Shown: piece after piece, positions 54,980 to 61,353 of the stretch | Position numbering within the stretch: position 1 is the stretch's first letter | Layout of the letters: the number at the start of each line of letters is the position of its first letter | From: WVYX01 sp039592335 | Lineage (GTDB): Bacteria; Gemmatimonadota; Gemmatimonadetes; Gemmatimonadales; GWC2-71-9 | Reading direction: 5' to 3' | Assembly: GCA_039592335.1 (NCBI GenBank) | Contig: JBDHBX010000001.1 | Coordinates: 186,001-250,000 of the forward strand | DNA length: 64,000 nt | The notes under the pieces: model-generated | Told to the model about the DNA's origin: nothing | Database searches by the model: none | The model's input: the letters and a program-made list of their open reading frames with translations, nothing else | Position numbers and translations under genes: made by a program

Positions 54980-55666
54980 ATGGAGGACCCGCCCGCCGAG
55001 CTCGGCCAGTATCTCCAGCCGACCCCGTTCCTGGACAACGACCACCCGACGATCGTCGAGTTCAGCCGCAGCGTAGCGACTCAGCATGCGAACGACCTGA
55101 ACCGGGCCGTGGCCTTCTACTACGCCGTGCGCGACGGCATCCGCTACGACCCCTACCGCGTGGACCTGAGGCCGGAAGCCCTGCGCGCCAGCACCGTGCT
55201 CGAGAAGGGATTTGGCTTCTGCATCCCCAAGGCGATTCTACTGGCGGCCGTCGCGCGCGCCGCCGGCATCCCGAGCCGGCTGGGATTCGCCGACGTGAAG
55301 AACCACCTCGCCACCGAGCGGCTACTCGAGGCGATGCAGACGGACGTCTTCGCGTACCACGGCTACGTCGAGCTGCTGCTCGACGGCCGGTGGGTCAAGG
55401 CGACGCCGGCGTTCAACGCCTCGCTGTGTGACCGGTTCGACGTGGCCCCGCTCGAGTTCGACGGGCGACAGGATTCGCTGTTCCAGCAGTTCAACCGGCG
55501 GGGCGACCGCTACATGGAATACGTGCGGGACCGGGGCCACTATTCCGACGTACCCCTCGACGAGCTGCGTGCGGGGCTGGTCGAGTACTACCCGGCGCTC
55601 GCCACGGCGAACGGCTACGACCTCGAGGGACGGTTCGAGGAGGAAGCGGACGGAGAGCCGGGATGA
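54980..55666 (+). CDS. Transglutaminase-like cysteine protease-fold protein
   Basis: A 228-residue cytoplasmic protein (no signal peptide) of the transglutaminase-like superfamily. The catalytic Cys is in KGFGFCIPKAIL (about residue 81), the His in YHGYVELLLDGRWVKATPAFN, followed by a candidate Asp (LCDRF). It lies 9 bp after the LeuA-like gene and overlaps iorA by 4 bp (ATGA). Its role in this operon is unclear. Confidence 0.82.
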   Translation: MEDPPAELGQYLQPTPFLDNDHPTIVEFSRSVATQHANDLNRAVAFYYAVRDGIRYDPYRVDLRPEALRASTVLEKGFGFCIPKAILLAAVARAAGIPSRLGFADVKNHLATERLLEAMQTDVFAYHGYVELLLDGRWVKATPAFNASLCDRFDVAPLEFDGRQDSLFQQFNRRGDRYMEYVRDRGHYSDVPLDELRAGLVEYYPALATANGYDLEGRFEEEADGEPG

Positions 55667-57384
55667 CCGTTCTGATGTCGGGCAACCAGGCGATCGCCCG
55701 AGGGGCGTGGGAAGCCGGCGTGGTGTTTGCCGCCGGCTACCCCGGCACCCCGAGCACCGAGGTGCTGGAGAGCCTCGGCGGGTACGAGGAGGTGGACGCG
55801 CACTGGTCCACCAACGAGAAGGTGGCGTTCGACGAGTGCGTCGGAGCGGCGCTGGGCGGGGTCCGCAGCCTGGTGACGATGAAGCACGTCGGTCTCAACG
55901 TGGCCGCCGATCCATTCATGGTATTTCCCTATGCTGGCACCAACGCCGGCTTCGTCGTGCTGGTGGCCGACGACCCCGGGATGTACTCGTCGCAGAACGA
56001 GCAGGACTCGCGTTACTTCGCGAAGCTGGCCAAGGTACCGCTGCTCGAGCCGGCCGACGCCGCTGAGGCCAAGGAGATGATCGGCCTGGCGTTCGACCTG
56101 AGTGAGCGGTTCCGCACGCCGGTCATGTTCCGCACCACGACCCGTCTGGCCCACACCAGGAGCCCGGTCGAGCTCGGGCAGCGCAACGAAGCCCCGCGCG
56201 AGCCGTTCACGCGCGACGTGCGCCAGTACGCGATTCCGGTGTTCGCGCGCTTCCGCCGGCCCGAGCTGGAGGAGAAGCTCGGCCGCCTCCGAGCCTGGGC
56301 TGGGCAATTCGACGGTAACCGCCTGGAGGAGGGCGACTCGGGGCTCGGCATCGTGACCCACGGCATCCCCTACCAGTACGTGAAGGAAGTGGTGCCCCAC
56401 GCAGCGGTGTTCAAGCTGGGCATGGTCTATCCGTTACCCGAAGGGCGTCTCAAGGAATTCTGCGCCCGCTTCGACAGCGTCTACGTGGTCGAGGAGAGCG
56501 AGGGCTTCATCCAGCAGGAGATGGCGAGCTTCGGGATCGCCAACACGATCGGCAAGGAGCGATTCACCAACATTGGGGAGCTGACCGCCGATCTCGTCGC
56601 GGCCGGGCTCGAGGGCACGCCGATTCCCGCTGACTTCAGCGATGACGTAGCCATCCTGCCGCGTCCGCCCGTCTTGTGTCCCGGCTGCGCGCACCGTGGG
56701 GTGTTCACCGCCCTGCGGCAGCTCGGCGCGCTCGTGACCGGCGACATTGGGTGCTACACCCTCGGCTGTCTCCCGCCCTACAGCGCGATCCACACGACGT
56801 TCTGCATGGGTGCGAGCATCGGGAACGCCACCGGGTTCAATCGGGCTGGCGAGGAGCACGTCGTGGCGGTGATCGGCGACTCCACCTTCCTCCACGGCGG
56901 CCTACCCAGCCTCGCCAGCGCCGTGTACAACCAGGTGCCCACGACCACGATCTTGCTGGACAACGGCACGACCGGCATGACGGGCCACCAGGAGCACCCC
57001 GGCACCGGCCACACACTCAAGGGCGCTCCCGCTCCGGCCGTCGATTACGAGCAGCTCATACGCGCGCTCGGCGTGCAGCAGCTCCAGGTCGTGGATCCCT
57101 GGGACCTCGAGGCCACCAAGAGCGCGATCGAAGAGGGCTTGGCCCACTCCGGGCCCGCCGTGATCATCGCGCGGCGGCACTGCCAACTGCTGCCCGTGGA
57201 AAAGGCCAAAGAGCACGTTCCCTACCGCGTGGTCGAGGACGACTGCGTGCTGTGCGAGGAGTGCATGGAAGCCGGCTGCCCAGCGCTCGTCTGGGAGGGT
57301 GAATACCCGACCATCCGCGATTGGGAGTGCGTGGGGTGCTCGCTCTGCGCGCAGCTCTGTCCCGCCGAGGCCATCGTCGCATGA
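55663..57384 (+). CDS. iorA: Indolepyruvate:ferredoxin oxidoreductase, alpha subunit
   Basis: A 573-residue thiamine-diphosphate enzyme that decarboxylates aryl-pyruvates to aryl-acetyl-CoA and reduces ferredoxin. The N-terminal pyrimidine-binding domain has AGYPGTPSTEV; the thiamine region has CPGCAHRGVF and GDIGCYTLG, with a GDSTFLHGG metal site. The C-terminus bears two [4Fe-4S] motifs (CVLCEECMEAGCP and CVGCSLCAQLCP). It is translationally coupled on both sides. Reduced ferredoxin could feed the benzoyl-CoA reductase (inference). Confidence 0.94.
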   Translation: MTVLMSGNQAIARGAWEAGVVFAAGYPGTPSTEVLESLGGYEEVDAHWSTNEKVAFDECVGAALGGVRSLVTMKHVGLNVAADPFMVFPYAGTNAGFVVLVADDPGMYSSQNEQDSRYFAKLAKVPLLEPADAAEAKEMIGLAFDLSERFRTPVMFRTTTRLAHTRSPVELGQRNEAPREPFTRDVRQYAIPVFARFRRPELEEKLGRLRAWAGQFDGNRLEEGDSGLGIVTHGIPYQYVKEVVPHAAVFKLGMVYPLPEGRLKEFCARFDSVYVVEESEGFIQQEMASFGIANTIGKERFTNIGELTADLVAAGLEGTPIPADFSDDVAILPRPPVLCPGCAHRGVFTALRQLGALVTGDIGCYTLGCLPPYSAIHTTFCMGASIGNATGFNRAGEEHVVAVIGDSTFLHGGLPSLASAVYNQVPTTTILLDNGTTGMTGHQEHPGTGHTLKGAPAPAVDYEQLIRALGVQQLQVVDPWDLEATKSAIEEGLAHSGPAVIIARRHCQLLPVEKAKEHVPYRVVEDDCVLCEECMEAGCPALVWEGEYPTIRDWECVGCSLCAQLCPAEAIVA

Positions 57385-57953
57385 CGGTCACCAACGTCCT
57401 GATCGCGGGCGTCGGCGGCCAGGGCGCCGTGCTGGCCAGTGAGCTCCTGGCATTGGCGGCCGCCGGCGCCGGCAAGGACGTGAAGCAGGGGGAGTTTCAC
57501 GGTGTGGCGCAGCGCGGCGGAGCGGTATTCAGTCACGTACGCTTCGGCGATCGAGTGTACGCGCCGACGGCCCGCCGCGGCGAGGTCGACTTCCTGCTCG
57601 CCCTCGAGAAGCTGGAGGCGCTGCGCTACGCCCACTTCGTGAAGCCGGGCGGCACGATCATCATTAACGATTACAAGGTGGAGCCGCTGCGGACGGCCGA
57701 CGAGCGTCCCTACCCGGACGAGGCTGTCGACTTCCTGACGGACAAGGGGTTCGAGGTGGTTGTGCTGGCAGCGACCGAGACAGCCATGGAGCTGGGGAAT
57801 CACCGGGCTGCCAACGCGGTGCTGCTCGGGGCGCTCGCCGCGCGCCTCGACATTCCCGATGACGCATGGAGCGAGACCCTGCGGGAGCGGGTCCCACAGG
57901 GTCTTCTCGAGCTCAACACACAGGCCTTCGCGGCCGGAGCTACACCGCCATAG
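57381..57953 (+). CDS. iorB: Indolepyruvate:ferredoxin oxidoreductase, beta subunit
   Basis: A 190-residue gamma/beta-type 2-oxoacid oxidoreductase subunit: LIAGVGGQGAVLASELLALAA at the N-terminus, EFHGVAQRGGAV in the middle, and NAVLLGALAARLDIP near the end. It starts in an ATGA overlap with iorA and its last 14 bp overlap the convergent fusion gene. Confidence 0.93.
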   Translation: MTVTNVLIAGVGGQGAVLASELLALAAAGAGKDVKQGEFHGVAQRGGAVFSHVRFGDRVYAPTARRGEVDFLLALEKLEALRYAHFVKPGGTIIINDYKVEPLRTADERPYPDEAVDFLTDKGFEVVVLAATETAMELGNHRAANAVLLGALAARLDIPDDAWSETLRERVPQGLLELNTQAFAAGATPP

Positions 57954-60030
57954 TCTTGGTGTACTCCGCGCCGACCACCCCGGTCTGACACCACTTGGAG
58001 GTCATGAAATCAGCCGACCGCTTCGCCTGCACGGCGAGCGCGTCGCCCAGCGTGGCTCCGCACGCTTCCTGGATACAGTCCATAATGGCCTTGCGCGCCT
58101 CCTCAACGAGCGGCGCGTCCGGCTCGGGCAGTCCCGGAACCTCGGTGGGGACCTTCGTGAGCGCCCCACTCTCGACTGCACGGCGCTCGACACCGTGCTT
58201 GCCCTTCGCCGCGACCTTCCACGCCGTTTGCAGCACGTCATCGAGTGAGCCGGCGTAATCGATGAGCCACCCCACGGCGTCCTTGGCCCTGACGGCGCGG
58301 CCGCCGAGCAACAGCTGCTGCAGTTTGGGCCAGTCCTCGCGCTTCGCTTTGCGGAAGGGCCAGTGGCACCCCTCCATACCCGGCAGCACCGGCAGCGTGA
58401 CCTCCGGCATGCCGAGTTGCGCATCGTCCACGGCCACCACGTAGTGGCAGTGCATGAGCAGCTCCAGCATGCCACCGAGGCAGCGCTTCCCATTGACGCA
58501 CGCGACCGACACCTCGAACTCGTCGTTCAAGCGGCGCGCCGTGCCCGACCAGCCGCTCGCGATCCCGTATCCCGCCTCCGCATTCTCGAGCGCCGGGTAG
58601 AACTCGGCGGTGTCCGCGCCCACGAGCTGGGTGGAGAGGTGGAAGTCGCCGGTGAGGATCACCCGCTCGATCCCTTCGCGCTTCAGCCAATCGAGTGCCC
58701 GGTTGAGCTCGGCATCCACGTCACTGTTGTAGCTCTCCCGGCTCATCGTCACCACACCAACGGTGCCATCGTGCTCGGCGTTGACGTAGAGTTGCTGCCA
58801 CTCGGGTGTCTCCATGTTCGCGAAGGCATCGGGATGCCACGCCGCGCCCGCCGCCTCGGGATGCAACCGGTGGTACGCCTCCACCGTCTCGATCACGGCA
58901 TCCGGCCCCGCAGCCCGCATCACCGCAAGGATGCCGCGACGGAACTGGGCGCACAGCTCACCGATGGCGTTGAGGTGGGACAGATGTCCGCGCTGCTCAT
59001 GCAGCATCAGGCTGGTCATCTGGAACATCGGCCCGAGGATCCAGGTCCCGAACTCGGCTGCCCCCTCGCCGTCGAGCTTCCAGTCCACCAACGGCCGGAA
59101 GTGGTTCGGCGGATACCAGTCCTGCCCCGTCGTCTTGCGCTCCTCCAGCACCCGCGTGGGCGTGAACACCGCCCCGTACTGCTGACCCAGGTGGTGGAGA
59201 CACGACCAGGTGAGGAAGTTCGCCCCCTTCGCCCCGATCGCGTCGTGTGCCCGGAACGGGTTGGGCCCGAGCAGCTTGCGCGCAAACTTGTCCACCTTCC
59301 AGAAGGGCATGTTGCTGGCCTCGTGGTAGCGCAACCCCGCCAGGGTGACGCCGCAGAACAGCACGTCCAGCACGAACGACCAGTGGTCGCTCACCGGAAT
59401 CGGCATGAGCCCCAAGGCCCAGAGCAGCTGACTCACCGCCGACGGTTCCGCCTCGACCACCTCCCACACCTTGTTGATCTCGTGCGGAAAGGCGGGGTGC
59501 GCGATCCCCACACCCAGCTCCGAACTGGGGAACCCCGACGTCACCGAACGGATCTCGATATCCGGGAAGGCGTCACGGAAGATCTTGTAGTGCGCCTTCT
59601 TCACGTCGAGAATCTCGGGTATCGCCTCGAGCAGGAAGCGCGGCCGCAGCTGCTGCAGCTCGCCCGGCAGCGTCCTGCCGTCGTAGTTGAGGCGCGTGAT
59701 GTTGCCCATGATCCGGTTGGCGCCGTCGGGTCCGAAGGCCTGCACCAATCCCGGATACTGCTTGCCGATCCCGTCGGGGGCGTTGGGGAAGTCGAGGGCC
59801 ACCATCCGCACGCCGAACGGCTCGAGCCGCGAGCCGAGCTGCATCGTCTTGCCCGCTCCGACGATACCGTTGGCGCCCGAGATGACCATCGAGCCGCGCT
59901 GGCCCGAGTTTCCGAACACTTGATCCACCAGATCACCAACCGTGACCGGCGGCCCTCCGTTCTGGAACATCGCGCTGACGGTCCCGAGGCCCAGCGTCTG
60001 GAGCGTCGTCTGCCGCATCGTTTTGGTCAT
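57940..60030 (-). CDS. 3-hydroxyacyl-CoA dehydrogenase / enoyl-CoA hydratase fusion
   Basis: A 696-residue bifunctional beta-oxidation protein. The N-terminal half is a divergent 3-hydroxyacyl-CoA dehydrogenase: nucleotide loop SGANGIVGAGK (about residues 46-56) and HPAFPHEINKVWEVVE in place of the usual HFFNP. The C-terminal third (about 455-640) is a crotonase domain with catalytic glutamates in GGMLELLMHC and MPEVTLPVLPG. The domain order is opposite to FadB/FadJ. It would hydrate an enoyl-CoA and oxidise the product. The ATG at 60030 has a GGGAGG site, 14 bp after the thiolase gene. It might also supply the missing dienoyl-CoA hydratase step. Confidence 0.85.
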   Translation of the reverse strand: MTKTMRQTTLQTLGLGTVSAMFQNGGPPVTVGDLVDQVFGNSGQRGSMVISGANGIVGAGKTMQLGSRLEPFGVRMVALDFPNAPDGIGKQYPGLVQAFGPDGANRIMGNITRLNYDGRTLPGELQQLRPRFLLEAIPEILDVKKAHYKIFRDAFPDIEIRSVTSGFPSSELGVGIAHPAFPHEINKVWEVVEAEPSAVSQLLWALGLMPIPVSDHWSFVLDVLFCGVTLAGLRYHEASNMPFWKVDKFARKLLGPNPFRAHDAIGAKGANFLTWSCLHHLGQQYGAVFTPTRVLEERKTTGQDWYPPNHFRPLVDWKLDGEGAAEFGTWILGPMFQMTSLMLHEQRGHLSHLNAIGELCAQFRRGILAVMRAAGPDAVIETVEAYHRLHPEAAGAAWHPDAFANMETPEWQQLYVNAEHDGTVGVVTMSRESYNSDVDAELNRALDWLKREGIERVILTGDFHLSTQLVGADTAEFYPALENAEAGYGIASGWSGTARRLNDEFEVSVACVNGKRCLGGMLELLMHCHYVVAVDDAQLGMPEVTLPVLPGMEGCHWPFRKAKREDWPKLQQLLLGGRAVRAKDAVGWLIDYAGSLDDVLQTAWKVAAKGKHGVERRAVESGALTKVPTEVPGLPEPDAPLVEEARKAIMDCIQEACGATLGDALAVQAKRSADFMTSKWCQTGVVGAEYTKTMAV

Positions 60031-60044
60031 GATGCCCCGCCTCC

Positions 60045-61238
60045 CTACGAAACCTTCAGGAGCGCCGCGATACCCACATCGCCGGCGGCGCATCCGAAGA
60101 GCAGCACGTAACCACCACCCAAGTCCACCGCCTCCTCGAGCGCCTCGATCATGATTCTCGTGAGCGTCGGCCCCTGCGGGTGGCCCCACACCAGGGAACT
60201 GCCGGTCTTGTTCATGCACGACCAGTCGTACTCCAGCAGCTTCGAGAAGATGGCGTCGTTCACGGCGAACGGGTTGTGGTTCTTGACCACGGCGATGTCG
60301 GCCATGGTGAGGCCCGTCCTCTCGAGCAGCTTCTGGACGGCGAAGGCGGGCGCCTCCGGCATGAGACTCGGATTCGTCCGCACCTCGATCTTGGCCACGA
60401 ACTGAATGTCGATCTCGGGCCGTGGGCTCAGCTCCTTCGCTTTCTCCTTCGTGGTCACCAACAGGCAGGCCATGCCGTCCGAGGCGTGGGTCTGTGTGCC
60501 CCCGGTGACACAGGTGTCGAGCTCGTTCATGGCCCGCAGGCCGCCCAGCGACAACTCGCGGACACCCACGTCGTCATCGATCCGCCCCAGCGGCCGCCCC
60601 TGCACGTTGAGGATTTCGAGCGGCACGAGCACCCGATCGAGAAAGCCCGAACGCTTGGCGTCGAAGTACTGCTTGTGCCGCAAGTAGGCGAGCTCGTCGA
60701 CCTCCTTGCGCTCGATCTTGTACTTGCGGGCGGCCAGTCCGGCCGTGGTGATCATCGCATTCCCGGTCGCGGGATCGAAGCCGAAGTTGTCCCACACGTC
60801 CGCGAGGGCCTGGGTACGCTCGTGTGCCCGCCGCTCCGGGAAAACCCCCACCGGCGAGTCGCTCGTACGGTCGAACGTGAGCACGCCCGTCACGTCGTAG
60901 CCGGACTGTACCTCGTTGCCGGCCAGCAGGATCGCCTGCAGGCCGGTCGCACAGGCCTGCTCCATGTGGTATCCCGGAACCCGCTCGCCCAGGCAGCTCG
61001 CCACCAGCGGCGCGTTCCAGAACTTCCAGTGCCAGGGAATCGTCGAGCCGATCACGAGGTAGTCGAGCTCGCTCTTGGGCACCTTGCGGAGCCCCAGGAT
61101 GCGGTTCATCGACTCGCCGGCGAACTGGCCGATGTTGACCTCTGCCAGCGCCGATGTTTGCCATGCGGGGAAGTAGCTGCTGCCCCACGTACCGTAGGGA
61201 ATCCTGGCACGCGGGAACATCTGACTCGGCTTGCTCAT
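60045..61238 (-). CDS. Thiolase-family acyl-CoA acyltransferase
   Basis: A 397-residue thiolase. The nucleophilic Cys is in EQACATGLQA (about residue 95), with NHNPFAVND, GHPQGPTLTR and a C-terminal GCAAGDVG completing the active site. It is not close to the SCP-x thiolase upstream in the window and has no DUF35 partner. It forms an operon with the dehydrogenase/hydratase fusion and probably finishes the same beta-oxidation round, for example on pimelyl- or glutaryl-derived intermediates. A GGAGGAG site precedes the ATG. Confidence 0.87.
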   Translation of the reverse strand: MSKPSQMFPRARIPYGTWGSSYFPAWQTSALAEVNIGQFAGESMNRILGLRKVPKSELDYLVIGSTIPWHWKFWNAPLVASCLGERVPGYHMEQACATGLQAILLAGNEVQSGYDVTGVLTFDRTSDSPVGVFPERRAHERTQALADVWDNFGFDPATGNAMITTAGLAARKYKIERKEVDELAYLRHKQYFDAKRSGFLDRVLVPLEILNVQGRPLGRIDDDVGVRELSLGGLRAMNELDTCVTGGTQTHASDGMACLLVTTKEKAKELSPRPEIDIQFVAKIEVRTNPSLMPEAPAFAVQKLLERTGLTMADIAVVKNHNPFAVNDAIFSKLLEYDWSCMNKTGSSLVWGHPQGPTLTRIMIEALEEAVDLGGGYVLLFGCAAGDVGIAALLKVS

Positions 61239-61353
61239 GGTGCTCCTCCACTTCGTCTTATCACTTCAACGTCGGCCGCCACACTGGGGATCCGGCGGCG
61301 AGCGCCGACACTTGAGCTTATCCGGTGGACCGGGGCGCGCAATGGTCTCCGCG

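Noticed and set aside
54406..55431. 341-codon plus-strand frame across the LeuA-like and transglutaminase-like genes
   Set aside because: Out-of-frame Arg/Gly/Pro-rich shadow of two genes with intact catalytic motifs.
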